The notes beneath the pieces are model-generated. The model had not been told where the DNA came from. It saw only the letters and a program-made list of their open reading frames with translations, and did no database searches. This document shows, piece after piece, positions 50,254 through 58,360 of a DNA stretch of 64,000 nt. Location of the stretch: assembly GCF_001021385.1 (NCBI RefSeq), contig NZ_CP011773.1, positions 2,914,001 through 2,978,000 of the forward strand, read 5' to 3'. Made by a program: the position numbers and the translations under genes. The DNA is from Mycobacterium sp. EPa45. Its GTDB lineage: Bacteria > Actinomycetota > Actinomycetes > Mycobacteriales > Mycobacteriaceae. The first letter of the stretch is position 1. Every line of letters starts with the position of its first letter.

Positions 50254-51691
50254 CCATTGGCCAGGTGAACCCTTCAAGCCGTCCGACACAGATGCGTCTC
50301 GCGGCTTGGTCTACCGGTTGACCAATGCGTCGCGGTTGGAGAACCGAGCGGCCGCACTGCGGCTGCGGGCAATCGTTGACCTCTTCGAACTGCGCCGGCT
50401 GGAGCATGGTGAGCGTGAAGATTGGGCGGTAGACACGTGGGCGAGTGTCGGCGCCGAAGTTGCCGCCGCACTCCGGCTCAGCCTCGCTAAAGCCAAGAGC
50501 TACATGAACTACGCATTGGCGATGCTGCGGTTGCCTGCAGTCGCTGCTGTCTTCGAATCCGGGGATATCGACTACCGGTTGTTTCAGACGATCGTCTTCC
50601 GTACCCACCTCGTCACTGATGCAGACACCGTGGCTGAACTCGACGCGGAGTTGGCCGCCCAAATTGCCCGCTGGCCGTCGATGACTCGGGGCAAGCTCGC
50701 TACCAAAATCGACGACCTCGTGCTGCAACGCGACCCAGACGCTGTTCGGCGGATAAAAGATCGCGGCAGCGACCGCGACGTCACCTTCTGGGAGTCGAGT
50801 GACGGTTACATCGAGCTGACGGCGCGGCTGTCTGTGGTCCACGGCGCGGCTCTGGAAACACGGCTCAACGCATTCGCGAAGTCCGCCTGTGAAAACGATC
50901 CGCGAACGGTCGGTCAACGTCGTTCCGACGCGCTCGGAGCTCTCGGCGCCGGCCTGGACCGCCTTCCCTGCGACTGTGGTGAACCTGATTGCGCTGCAAC
51001 GGAGAAGCCCACAGGGTCAGTCGTCATTCACGTTGTCGCCGAGCAGTCCACACTCGATGGCACATCCAACAAGCCGGCGTACCTGCTCGACAGCGGTGAG
51101 GTTCTCGCGCCGGCGCAGCTGGCCGAGTTGAAAGCCATGGCGCGTCAACGTCCGGTGACCATTCCTGTCGACACGCCGGCGGAGCCCGGCTATCACCCCT
51201 CCCGGGCGCTTTCCGACTTCGTGCGAGCCCGCGACCTGACCTGCCGCGCGCCAGGCTGCGACCGACCCGCCACTCGTTGCGACATCGACCACACCGTTCC
51301 GTGGCCGTATGGGGCGACGGAGGCCTCCAATCTCAAGAGCCTCTGCCGTGAGCACCACATCTTAAAAACCTTCTGGGGCTGGAGGGATCAGCAGCTGCCA
51401 GACGGGACGCTGATCTGGACACTGCCCGACGGCGAGACCTACGTGACGACGCCCGGAAGCGTCTTGTTGTTTCCCAGCCTGATGACGCCTACCGGTCCGC
51501 CGGCGAGCCTGCCGCCCGCGGTTCATCGCTGCGGTGACCGCTCGGTGATGATGCCGAAGCGGCGGACAACCCGACGGCAGAACCGCGCCCACCAGATTGC
51601 AACCGAGCGCGCCCGTAATCGGGCTGAACGCACGCCCTCAGCGGCTGGGCCGGCGCCACCCGGTTCGGATGACGGAGCACCACCCTTCTAG
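50246..51691 (+). CDS. DUF222 / HNH endonuclease protein (13E12 repeat family)
   Basis: 481 residues. A helical DUF222 domain takes up residues about 20-300 (EVAAALRLSLAKAKSYMNYALAMLRLP, LVTDADTVAELDAELA). An HNH domain follows at about 325-375, with CRAPGCDRPATRCDIDHTVPW and NLKSLCREHHILKTFWGW; the His, Asn, His and zinc-like Cys residues are intact. The tail is basic and low complexity. Members are multi-copy in mycobacteria (REP13E12) and some are LexA-controlled. Role unknown; nuclease activity in DNA repair or in element movement are both possible. The start lies within an SOS box. Confidence 0.85.
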   Translation: MFDHWPGEPFKPSDTDASRGLVYRLTNASRLENRAAALRLRAIVDLFELRRLEHGEREDWAVDTWASVGAEVAAALRLSLAKAKSYMNYALAMLRLPAVAAVFESGDIDYRLFQTIVFRTHLVTDADTVAELDAELAAQIARWPSMTRGKLATKIDDLVLQRDPDAVRRIKDRGSDRDVTFWESSDGYIELTARLSVVHGAALETRLNAFAKSACENDPRTVGQRRSDALGALGAGLDRLPCDCGEPDCAATEKPTGSVVIHVVAEQSTLDGTSNKPAYLLDSGEVLAPAQLAELKAMARQRPVTIPVDTPAEPGYHPSRALSDFVRARDLTCRAPGCDRPATRCDIDHTVPWPYGATEASNLKSLCREHHILKTFWGWRDQQLPDGTLIWTLPDGETYVTTPGSVLLFPSLMTPTGPPASLPPAVHRCGDRSVMMPKRRTTRRQNRAHQIATERARNRAERTPSAAGPAPPGSDDGAPPF

Positions 51692-52290
51692 GTTGCGCCG
51701 CAAAGCTTCTCGGCGGCGCGCCCAGCCAGCAGCTGCCGCGTGACGGTGGCGACCCGATGCCCGAGGTGCTCGCAGGTGCGCACGTCGGCCTCGTGCACTG
51801 CTGCCGGGCCTGCGTCAACGTCGGTCGAGGCACCGGCTCCTAGCCAGAAGCCGAGCCGATTGAGCTCGAATTCGCTTGCGGTGCTGGAATTCCAGCCTGC
51901 CGTCAGGCCGAGGTTGACCCAGTGCATGTGGTGTTGGGCGGCGAACACCGAAAGGGCACTGAGTGTTTGCAACTTGTCGCCGGCCTTCGACCCAGAGTTG
52001 GTGAAGCCTGCCCCCACCTTGTCGCGCCACGTGCCTTCCATGCAACGCCGGCCAGTGCGCTCGGCGAATGACTGGAAGCCTGCCGATACGTTGCCCATAT
52101 ATGTAGGGCAACCGAAGATGATGGCGTCGGCGGCGTCGAGCAACGGCCAGTCGTCATCACCGACGAGGTCGACCGCGATCAACCGAACCTCGGCCCCGGC
52201 GGTCTGTGCGCCCCGAGCGACAGCCTGCGCCAGCGTCGCGGTGTGGCCGAAACCCGAGTGGAAGGCCACCACGACGTGAGGCGTCACCAT
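51688..52290 (-). CDS. Flavodoxin-family NAD(P)H oxidoreductase (WrbA-like)
   Basis: 200 residues from ATG 52290, set by GGAGGACAAGC upstream. A flavodoxin fold with the FMN-phosphate loop HSGFGHTATLAQAV (about 10-23), then AIIFGCPTYMGNVSAGFQSF and AGFTNSGSKAGDKLQTL, as in NAD(P)H:quinone oxidoreductases of the WrbA type. Third gene of an arsR-SRPBCC-flavodoxin operon, starting 7 bp inside its neighbour. Possibly deals with quinones or redox stress; the substrate is not known. Stop overlaps the HNH gene stop (CTAG). Confidence 0.82.
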   Translation of the reverse strand: MVTPHVVVAFHSGFGHTATLAQAVARGAQTAGAEVRLIAVDLVGDDDWPLLDAADAIIFGCPTYMGNVSAGFQSFAERTGRRCMEGTWRDKVGAGFTNSGSKAGDKLQTLSALSVFAAQHHMHWVNLGLTAGWNSSTASEFELNRLGFWLGAGASTDVDAGPAAVHEADVRTCEHLGHRVATVTRQLLAGRAAEKLCGAT

Positions 52291-52790
52291 GCTTGTCCTC
52301 CGTACGCGTCCTCGGCCACCTCGCGGTAACGCTGCTGCCAGTCGGGTATGTCCGCCCCGCAGAGGTAAGCCTCGAGGCGATCCAGGTACGCGTGAGTCCC
52401 GGGCCGAAAACCGTTGGCGTTCCGCACGCCGAGCCCCCGATGGCTGAATCGCAGCAGGGTTCCGTCGCCGTCGGGCTCGAGTTCGTACCGCACGACGCCG
52501 GGCTCGACTATCCGCTGGTTCCATTCGTGCTCGAAGACATGCGGTGGGTCCCACACCAGAATTCGACCTGTCATCCGCTTTTGGTCGGCCGGAATCGGCG
52601 GCGCAGCCGGGATCATTTCGATCGTCCCGCCCTCGCGGGCGTCAATGCTGGTGTCACCCATCCACTGGCTGCGTTCGTCCGCATCGGTGATCGCGGCCCA
52701 CACCCGCTCGATGGGGTGGGGGAGCCGTCGCTCGAAAGACAGTATTGCCCGGTCGTTTTCGACACTGAGCCGGCCCGATCCGGTGGTCAT
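52284..52790 (-). CDS. SRPBCC (AHSA1-type) domain protein
   Basis: 168 residues from ATG 52790, with AGGAGG 4 nt upstream, overlapping the arsR stop (ATGA). An AHSA1/SRPBCC ligand-pocket fold: FERRLPHPIERVWAAITDADERSQWMG at the front, the strand DPPHVFEHEWNQ and GDGTLLRFSHRGL. Genes of this type are often paired with ArsR regulators. No catalytic motif is visible; it may bind a small hydrophobic ligand. Confidence 0.82.
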   Translation of the reverse strand: MTTGSGRLSVENDRAILSFERRLPHPIERVWAAITDADERSQWMGDTSIDAREGGTIEMIPAAPPIPADQKRMTGRILVWDPPHVFEHEWNQRIVEPGVVRYELEPDGDGTLLRFSHRGLGVRNANGFRPGTHAYLDRLEAYLCGADIPDWQQRYREVAEDAYGGQAW

Positions 52791-53101
52791 GAATCCTCCT
52801 GTGTCCTGTTGAGGTGCCGTTCGAGAGCATCGAGATGACCGGCCCAAAACTGTCGGTATTGCTCGATCCAGCTGTCTATGGCGATAAGGCCGTCGGCCCG
52901 GAGGGCATAGATGCGCCGCTGAGCGTCTGGGCGGACCTCGACGAGCCCGACTTCGCGCAAGATGCGCAGGTGTCGCGACACCGACGGCTGGGTGAGATCC
53001 GGCAGTGCCGCTACGAGTTCACCGGCGGTGCAATCGCCGGCGGCCAACGTGTCCAAGAGAACCCGGCGATTTGGTTCGGCGATTGCCTCAAAGACATCCA
53101 C
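52787..53101 (-). CDS. ArsR-family transcriptional regulator
   Basis: 104 residues from GTG 53101. Winged helix of the ArsR type: FEAIAEPNRRVLLDTLAAGDCTAGELVAAL, then the recognition helix region DLTQPSVSRHLRILREVGLVEVR and the wing DAQRRIYALRADGL. It lacks the CxC metal motif of arsenic sensors, so a non-metal signal is likely. Heads the operon with the SRPBCC and flavodoxin genes. A perfect palindrome 20 bp upstream is a candidate own operator. Confidence 0.87.
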   Translation of the reverse strand: MDVFEAIAEPNRRVLLDTLAAGDCTAGELVAALPDLTQPSVSRHLRILREVGLVEVRPDAQRRIYALRADGLIAIDSWIEQYRQFWAGHLDALERHLNRTQEDS

Positions 53102-53120
53102 TGGCCAAGTATTGCACTAG

Positions 53121-53132
53121 GTCTATATAGAC
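53121..53132. promoter_or_regulatory. Palindromic candidate operator upstream of arsR
   Basis: GTCTATATAGAC, a perfect 12-bp palindrome in the 44-bp gap before arsR. It lies in an AT-rich stretch that also holds a near-palindrome at 53137-53150 (GTTA...TAAC). Probable site for the ArsR repressor and promoter region. Confidence 0.5.
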
Positions 53133-53145
53133 ACAAGTTAATATA

Positions 53146-53598
53146 CTAACGCTCGGCGTCTGTGGTGCTCAGCCCATGGGTTGCGGCGTTCTGCCGAGCG
53201 AGTCGCTCCTCATGGATCCTGACCAACTCTCGGAACCCGATGCGTGGGTACTCCGGCACTGGTTGTACGCCCCACTTGTCGCGTGCGGTCTGCTGTCCGG
53301 CCGCCTCGGGAGCTCCGCCGAATGGCGGTCCGCTGAGGGGATACGGCTGCTTGCATTCCAGTGTGTCGTCGGAGAAGCGGACTTTCATCAATTCACTGCA
53401 GATCTCGGTGAGGGAGAGAGTCGGCCACCCGTACCAGACAGCGATGACAGGTACGGTCAGCGAACCTTCGATCACGAGGCCGATAAGGCAGACGAACAAG
53501 CCGTACCGAAGCCACTTATGCATTCGCGCCCACGAACTGGTGGTGCCTGGAGGGAGATCGCTGGGCGCCTCAGGCGGGCTGGTTGTGGAACCAGACAC
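53146..53598 (-). CDS. Unrecognised single-span membrane protein
   Basis: 150 residues from GTG 53598, with AAGAAGGGA as ribosome site. A Pro/Ser-rich front (about 25 residues) is followed by one strong membrane segment, [24 protein letters not shown] (about 32-55), and then a soluble part of about 95 residues with two Cys (CSEL and ECKQPYPL). Only 21 bp after the five-span protein gene, so co-transcribed with it. I do not recognise a family. Lower G+C than neighbours. Confidence 0.6.
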   Translation of the reverse strand: MSGSTTSPPEAPSDLPPGTTSSWARMHKWLRYGLFVCLIGLVIEGSLTVPVIAVWYGWPTLSLTEICSELMKVRFSDDTLECKQPYPLSGPPFGGAPEAAGQQTARDKWGVQPVPEYPRIGFRELVRIHEERLARQNAATHGLSTTDAER

Positions 53599-53619
53599 GG
53601 TCGATCCCTTCTTGAGCTG

Positions 53620-54309
53620 CTAGTCCGTGAAGATTTCGCGGTTGACGGTATGTAGGTACGGAATGGCGAGGAACGGAGTGATGTAGAAAATGTTGAATGC
53701 CCACCAGCCGAAGACGGGAAGTCCCACGGCGGTATACCGGACGTCGGCGTACAGGGTCATGTTGAAGATGTAGCCCAGCCAGACAACGACTCCGAACCAG
53801 CAGGTCACGATCAGCCATTGATGGCCCCAACGCTTCATCTGTAAGAAGCCGATCGCAGCTGCGATGCGCATCGGGAAGACGATGAGAACGCACACCAGCA
53901 CCCAGGCCTTCTCGCCTGGCGCGCCGGCACCGCCGATCCACAATTCGTTGTAATGCCAGAAATATCCGGCGTCCATCAGGCTTCCCCACGCCGTGAAGAC
54001 CGTCCGAGTGATCAGTGCATGGTTCGCAAATAGGTCCAGTGCCCAGCCAATGCTGTTGAGTGCTGCGTCGAGAATGATGACGTAGCCGATCAACGTGACC
54101 ATCAACGGCCGCACTGACAAACCGTCTCGCTGGGCTTTGCGCAATAGATAAAGGCCCCGCAGGAAAAGCGGAAGGCCTACGATGCCGAGGACCAGAGTGC
54201 CCATCACTACGGTGCCGGCTATCAACCAGCGATCGGCGCGGCGTTGGATGTCGCTAGATGCGGCCTCGTGCTCGTCGAGTGTCAGTGAAGTGCGCTTCGC
54301 AGAGGACAT
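53620..54309 (-). CDS. Unrecognised multi-span membrane protein
   Basis: 229 residues from ATG 54309, preceded by GAGGG at a fair distance; GTG 54324, which overlaps the upstream gene stop, is an alternative. About five membrane segments (WLIAGTVVMGTLVLGIVGLPLF, LMVTLIGYVIILDAALNSIGW, WVLVCVLIVFPMRIAAAIGF, WLIVTCWFGVVVWLGYIF, AFNIFYITPFLAIPYL). Polar or aromatic residues lie in the loops (GYFWHYNELWIGG). No transporter or enzyme motif recognised. Second-last gene of a small membrane-protein operon. Confidence 0.65.
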   Translation of the reverse strand: MSSAKRTSLTLDEHEAASSDIQRRADRWLIAGTVVMGTLVLGIVGLPLFLRGLYLLRKAQRDGLSVRPLMVTLIGYVIILDAALNSIGWALDLFANHALITRTVFTAWGSLMDAGYFWHYNELWIGGAGAPGEKAWVLVCVLIVFPMRIAAAIGFLQMKRWGHQWLIVTCWFGVVVWLGYIFNMTLYADVRYTAVGLPVFGWWAFNIFYITPFLAIPYLHTVNREIFTD

Positions 54310-54320
54310 CGGTCGCACCC

Positions 54321-54440
54321 TCACCAATCCTTCACCATGTACATGCGGACTTGGATTAGGAACATTGCGAGCATCACGCCATAGATGAAGAGCTGGAATG
54401 CGATGAGGGCTCGTCTGCGTCGACGATCCTGTTCGTCCAT
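54321..54440 (-). CDS. 39-residue membrane peptide
   Basis: Reads MDEQDRRRRRALIAFQ and then a single membrane span (LFIYGVMLAMFLIQV). A short charged front, an Arg cluster and one helix give a positive-inside single-span protein. Its TGA overlaps the possible GTG start of the five-span protein gene, a sign of real translation. A longer frame exists upstream but has no coding sign. AAGGAAGG lies 10-17 nt before the ATG. Confidence 0.5.
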   Translation of the reverse strand: MDEQDRRRRRALIAFQLFIYGVMLAMFLIQVRMYMVKDW

Positions 54441-54528
54441 GGGTTGTGTGACCTTCCTTGGGGCCGAAACAGTTCTGGCGGTTACCGATTCGCGACGTAA
54501 CATGCTGAGACGTCTGCGGCCGCGTGTA

Positions 54529-54627
54529 TCAGAACGTGCCGATGTTGGACAGCATCCAATAAAAGAATGCAACCAAACCGCACATTGCTCCCCAAGTGAC
54601 GGCCATCCGCACCAATTCTTCGAACAA
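54529..54627 (-). CDS. Possible 32-residue membrane peptide
   Basis: Starts at TTG 54627 with AGGAG 8 nt upstream and an in-frame stop shortly before it; an internal ATG at 54606 would leave 25 residues. Short amphipathic front (FEELVRMAV), then one membrane span (TWGAMCGLVAFFYWML) and TF end. It sits 88 bp ahead of the 39-residue peptide on the same strand. Too short for certainty; support is the ribosome site, hydrophobic composition and position. Confidence 0.35.
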   Translation of the reverse strand: MFEELVRMAVTWGAMCGLVAFFYWMLSNIGTF

Positions 54628-54802
54628 GCGCTGCGCTCCTAACCTGACGCCGGCCGACGAACGCCCTCAGCATTGTCACCGACTTGTACACGCATCAAAC
54701 AGCCGGTCGCTCCTGACGGTAGCATCCAATCTCGATAATGAGAATACCTATTTCCGAGACCGCACGAGGTGCCAGTTGTGGTCGATGGTGACCTGCGCGT
54801 GG
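54628..54802 (-). other. AT-rich non-coding region ahead of the membrane-peptide operon
   Basis: No convincing gene here. Positions 54731-54756 are markedly AT-rich for this genome, with TATTCT and CATTAT on the minus strand as possible -10 elements and CTCG...CGAG arms flanking them (54731-54758). It is the likely promoter for the small membrane-protein genes. The alcohol dehydrogenase gene ends just to the right. Confidence 0.35.
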
Positions 54803-55963
54803 CTAAAACTCGATGACTCCGCGAATGTTGTTGCCAGCCCGTAGATCTCGCATCGCGACGTTGATGTCGTCGAGCTTGTACTTCTGGGTAACGAGTTCGT
54901 CGAGCTTTAAGGTGCCGGCCTCGTACATCGACAGGAGCCGGGGCATGGCCTCGCGCGGATTCATCTCGCCGTAGAGGACGCCTTTGAGCGTCTTACACGA
55001 GCTGACCATGTCCCCGAGGACCAGAGGCACCATCATGTCGGTGATCTTGGCCATGCCGGTCAGCACACAGGTGCCGCCCTTGCGCAGCAACATCATCGCG
55101 ATCATGATCAGGTCCGGTGGTACCACGCCGGGCGTCAAGATAACTCGATCGGCCATTACACCCCAGGTGATCTCTTTGACCAGTTCGAGCGCCGCGCCCG
55201 CATCGATCGCGGTGTGTGTGGCCCCGAAACTGGGTGCGATCTCCCGCTTGAATTCGTTCGGGTCGATGGCGACGATGTATTTGGCCCCGGCCGCCTTCGC
55301 GCCCTGAACCGCGTTCATACCTATACCACCCACCCCGATCACGACGACGGTGTCGCCGACCTCGGTTCCCGCCGCAACCGAACCGGAGCCGAATCCCGTT
55401 GTGACACCGCAGGACACCAGTGAAGCCGCCTCGAGTGGGATCCAGTCGTGAATCTTGACCAGCGATCGTTCCGAGGCGACGACATATTCGGAGAATGTGC
55501 CGACCTGCATCATCGCCATGAGGTCTTCGTCGCCGAGATGACGCCGCCTGGTGTGGTCGGTGGTCATCTCCTTGCTGTAAATGTCCGCGCCCACATCGCA
55601 CAGATAGGTATGGCCGGTCACGCAGAACCGACAACTGCCGCACGCTGGAAAGAACGAGACGGCCACATGATCACCTGGCTTGAGGGCAGTCACCCCGGGG
55701 CCGACCTCTTCAACGATTCCCGACCCCTCGTGACCCCCGAGCATCGGAAACCATTCGGGCACCGGCACGCCCGCCGCCCGCATCATCTCTTCCATGTCGG
55801 GGCTGGGGACGCTGTCGCCGGTGTAGAAATGCTCGTCGGAGTGGCACACACCCGCGTAAGCCATCTTGACCAGCACCTCGCCCGCCTTGGGCGGGTCGAG
55901 ATCGATTTCGGTTACCTCCCAATCGATCCCGACCCCGCGAAGAACTGCTGCATTCGATTTCAT
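54803..55963 (-). CDS. NDMA-dependent (mycofactocin-type) alcohol dehydrogenase
   Basis: 386 residues. Zinc-type MDR with catalytic-zinc residues in AGVCHSDEHF and GGHEGSGIVEEVGPG, and the structural-zinc cluster CGSCRFCVTGHTYLCDVG (four Cys). The nucleotide fold has VVIGVGGIGMNAVQGAKAAGA. The long insert with DSVPSPDMEEMMRAAGVPVPEWFP is typical of the NDMA-dependent family, whose bound NAD is recycled by mycofactocin rather than by free NAD. 9 bp behind the aldehyde dehydrogenase gene, in one operon with it and the SDR. Substrate unknown, a primary alcohol most likely. Confidence 0.88.
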   Translation of the reverse strand: MKSNAAVLRGVGIDWEVTEIDLDPPKAGEVLVKMAYAGVCHSDEHFYTGDSVPSPDMEEMMRAAGVPVPEWFPMLGGHEGSGIVEEVGPGVTALKPGDHVAVSFFPACGSCRFCVTGHTYLCDVGADIYSKEMTTDHTRRRHLGDEDLMAMMQVGTFSEYVVASERSLVKIHDWIPLEAASLVSCGVTTGFGSGSVAAGTEVGDTVVVIGVGGIGMNAVQGAKAAGAKYIVAIDPNEFKREIAPSFGATHTAIDAGAALELVKEITWGVMADRVILTPGVVPPDLIMIAMMLLRKGGTCVLTGMAKITDMMVPLVLGDMVSSCKTLKGVLYGEMNPREAMPRLLSMYEAGTLKLDELVTQKYKLDDINVAMRDLRAGNNIRGVIEF

Positions 55964-55972
55964 CGGTTCTCC

Positions 55973-57442
55973 CTACTGAGCCGGCCAGCCGACCGTCTTG
56001 GTTTCGGTGAAAATTTCCAACCCCTCGATCCCGCATTGGCGACCGATACCGGATTGTTTGTAGCCGCCAAATGGAGCGTCGGCGCCGTACCAGAGGCCGC
56101 CGTTGATTCCGAGCGTGCCAGTACGGATCCGTGACGCGACATTCTTCGCGCGCTCGAGATCGTTGGCGAACACCACGCCCGACAGGCCATAGATGGAGTC
56201 GTTGGCGATGCGGACTGCGTCGTCGTCGGAGTCGAAGCCGATGACCGACAGCACCGGACCGAAGATCTCTTCCTGCGCGATCGTCATCTTGTTGTCGACC
56301 CCGGCGAAAACCGTTGGCTCGACGAAGAAACCCTTGGGAGTGTCCTTCGGTACACCGCCGCCGGTCACCAGCTGAGCGCCTTCCCGCTTGCCCGTCTCGA
56401 TGTAGCCGAGTACGCGCTCCTGCTGGCGCTTGGAGACCTGCGGACCCTGCAGCACCGAGGCGTCGGTCGGGTCACCGTACTTGTTCTTCTCCATCGCGAC
56501 CTTGACGATCTCGACGGCTTCGTCGTAACGAGAATTCGGTACCAGTAGTCGGGTGGGCATGGCGCAGCCCTGCCCGGCGTGCATCGAGATGAACGCGCTG
56601 CCGGCCACGGTCGCCTTCATGTCGCCGTCGTCCTCGAGTACGAGGTACACCGACTTGCCACCGAGTTCCAGAAACGTCGGCTTCACGGTGTCGGCGGCGG
56701 CTTTCATGATGCGGCGTCCGGTTGCCGTCGAGCCGGTGAAGGCCACCATGTCGACCAGGGGGGAGGTGGACAGCACCTCGCCCACCAGGTGATCGGAGGA
56801 CGTGACGATATTGATCACGCCCGGCGGGATGTCGGTCTGCTCGGCGATGATCCTGCCGATACGCGTCGCGTTCCACGGGGTGTCCGGCGCGGGCTTGAGC
56901 ACCATCGTGTTACCCATCGCCAGGATGGGGCCGATCTTGTTCAGGATGATCTCGAAGGGGAAGTTCCACGGGGTCACCACACCGACGACGCCGACCGGTT
57001 CCTTCCAGACCTCGCGTGCCGCGGGGGTGCCCATGCCGAAGGCGTCCTTATCGGGAAGCGAACGCTTCCAGGCGAACTCGCTGATCATGTCGGCGGGCCA
57101 GGAGAGTGCCTCCTTCAACGGCACGTCGAGCTGCGGCCCGAAGGTGCTCAGTAGAGGGCAGCCGACCTCGGCGATCAGCTCGCTGCGCAACTCCTCGCGT
57201 TCTGCCTCGAGCGCAGCCTGCAGCTGGCGCAAGCCGTGGGCGCGCAGTTCGCCATTGCGTGACCAGTCGGTGTTGTCGAAGGTGTGCCTGGCGGCAGCGA
57301 CGGCACGCTCCATGTCGGCGCGGGTGCCGTCCGCGGTGCTTCCGAGCACTTCTTCGGTGGCCGGATTGATGTTGTCGAAACGCGCACCGGTCTCCGAGTC
57401 GACGAGTTTACCGTCGATCAGCATGCGGGATTCATGAGTCAC
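55973..57442 (-). CDS. Aldehyde dehydrogenase
   Basis: 489 residues from GTG 57442, with GAAGGA upstream; the frame runs 20 codons further. Full NAD-ALDH set: VVTPWNFPFEIILNKIGPILAMGNTMVLKPAPDTP, FTGSTATGRRIM, catalytic Glu in FLELGGKS, nucleophile Cys in HAGQGCAMPTR and EEIFGPVLSVIGF. Oxidises an aldehyde to the acid, presumably that formed by the alcohol dehydrogenase encoded 9 bp downstream. 13 bp after the SDR gene. Confidence 0.92.
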   Translation of the reverse strand: MTHESRMLIDGKLVDSETGARFDNINPATEEVLGSTADGTRADMERAVAAARHTFDNTDWSRNGELRAHGLRQLQAALEAEREELRSELIAEVGCPLLSTFGPQLDVPLKEALSWPADMISEFAWKRSLPDKDAFGMGTPAAREVWKEPVGVVGVVTPWNFPFEIILNKIGPILAMGNTMVLKPAPDTPWNATRIGRIIAEQTDIPPGVINIVTSSDHLVGEVLSTSPLVDMVAFTGSTATGRRIMKAAADTVKPTFLELGGKSVYLVLEDDGDMKATVAGSAFISMHAGQGCAMPTRLLVPNSRYDEAVEIVKVAMEKNKYGDPTDASVLQGPQVSKRQQERVLGYIETGKREGAQLVTGGGVPKDTPKGFFVEPTVFAGVDNKMTIAQEEIFGPVLSVIGFDSDDDAVRIANDSIYGLSGVVFANDLERAKNVASRIRTGTLGINGGLWYGADAPFGGYKQSGIGRQCGIEGLEIFTETKTVGWPAQ

Positions 57443-57455
57443 GTCAAGGTGTCCT

Positions 57456-58241
57456 TCACCACTGTCGGAGTTCGGCCACCGCGCCAGATGGCCGCGGCGC
57501 AAGGGTCAGGTAGGGAATGAAACTGCTTTTGCCACAGACGAGTACGGAATGTACGACCTCGGCGAGGTGGCTGGCGTCGACGAGCCCGCCCAGCATCTCG
57601 CCGCGATCCATCCAGAGCCGGATGGCCTTCTCCATCGCCTCGGGATCCCAGGTCTTGTTGAACTCGGTTTGCGAGTCGCCCTCGCCGCCGAAGCTGTCAC
57701 CGACGGCGAAGCGCGTGAATCCGATGTTGGGATGCTCGACACGCCAGGCCTCGACGAGTTTGTCGAGAGCCGCTTTGCTCACCGCATAGGCTCCCAGCAG
57801 CGGCCACGGGGTGGTGTACGAGGCGCTCAACGACGACAGGTAGAGAGCCGACCCGGCTGTTGCAGCCAGATGCGGCGCAGCGGCGGCCGTCACGAGCGAT
57901 GCGCCAGTGACATTGGTGGCGAACAACTGCGCCCACTGCTCCCCGGTGACCTCGGTGAGAGGTGACAGCACGCCCACACCCGTGGTGTAGACAAGGCCGT
58001 CGAGTCCCCCAAACTCGTCGACGACTTCGGCCACCGCCTGTTGGCACGACCCCGAATCCGTGACGTCGCACACGACCGCCGCGGCGCCGTTGCCTGCCTC
58101 TTTGGCTGCTCTCTCCAGGCGGTCGCGGCGCCGCGCGAGAAAGGCCACTCGAGCGCCCTTCTCGGCGAGCCCCATAGCGATGCATCGGCCGAGGCCTGCC
58201 GACGCGCCGACCACGGCTACGCGCAACGGGGTGTCCGTCAT
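57456..58241 (-). CDS. Short-chain dehydrogenase/reductase
   Basis: 261 residues. Classical SDR: cofactor loop VVGASAGLGRCIAMGLA, LARRRDRLERAAKEA, the NAG-equivalent TTGVGVLSPL, and the active site with SSLSASYT and YAVSKAALDKL (Tyr-x3-Lys). The Arg-rich segment after strand 2 suggests NADP. Heads the SDR-ALDH-ADH operon. A perfect inverted repeat lies 64-83 bp upstream. Substrate unknown; with its neighbours it would fit stepwise oxidation of an alcohol side chain or ring. Confidence 0.88.
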   Translation of the reverse strand: MTDTPLRVAVVGASAGLGRCIAMGLAEKGARVAFLARRRDRLERAAKEAGNGAAAVVCDVTDSGSCQQAVAEVVDEFGGLDGLVYTTGVGVLSPLTEVTGEQWAQLFATNVTGASLVTAAAAPHLAATAGSALYLSSLSASYTTPWPLLGAYAVSKAALDKLVEAWRVEHPNIGFTRFAVGDSFGGEGDSQTEFNKTWDPEAMEKAIRLWMDRGEMLGGLVDASHLAEVVHSVLVCGKSSFIPYLTLAPRPSGAVAELRQW

Positions 58242-58304
58242 GTCTCTCCTTGCGCTGGTTCGTAAACGAAGCTAACACCAAAGCGGAAATACAGTATGCG
58301 TTAG

Positions 58305-58324
58305 ACGGAAATGCGGATTTCCGT
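58305..58324. promoter_or_regulatory. Inverted repeat upstream of the SDR-ALDH-ADH operon
   Basis: ACGGAAAT-GCGG-ATTTCCGT: perfect 8-bp arms. A third CGGAAAT (58284-58290) lies exactly 22 bp, two helix turns, from the one in the left arm. On the minus strand TACTGT just downstream is a possible -10. A stem-loop terminator for the tetR gene is an alternative, but no T-run follows. Confidence 0.6.
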
Positions 58325-58360
58325 AGGGTTGGCGAGAAGCCGTCGAACGATGTCGGTATG

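Noticed and set aside
50246..51691. 13E12-type gene as part of a mobile element
   Set aside because: No flanking repeats, transposase or integration site is visible; the gene is complete and neighbours are normal.
54723..54760. Fur- or Zur-like box in the AT-rich patch (GATAATGAGAAT)
   Set aside because: Only one half resembles a Fur-type motif and the inverted arm is poor; AT-rich promoter sequence explains it.
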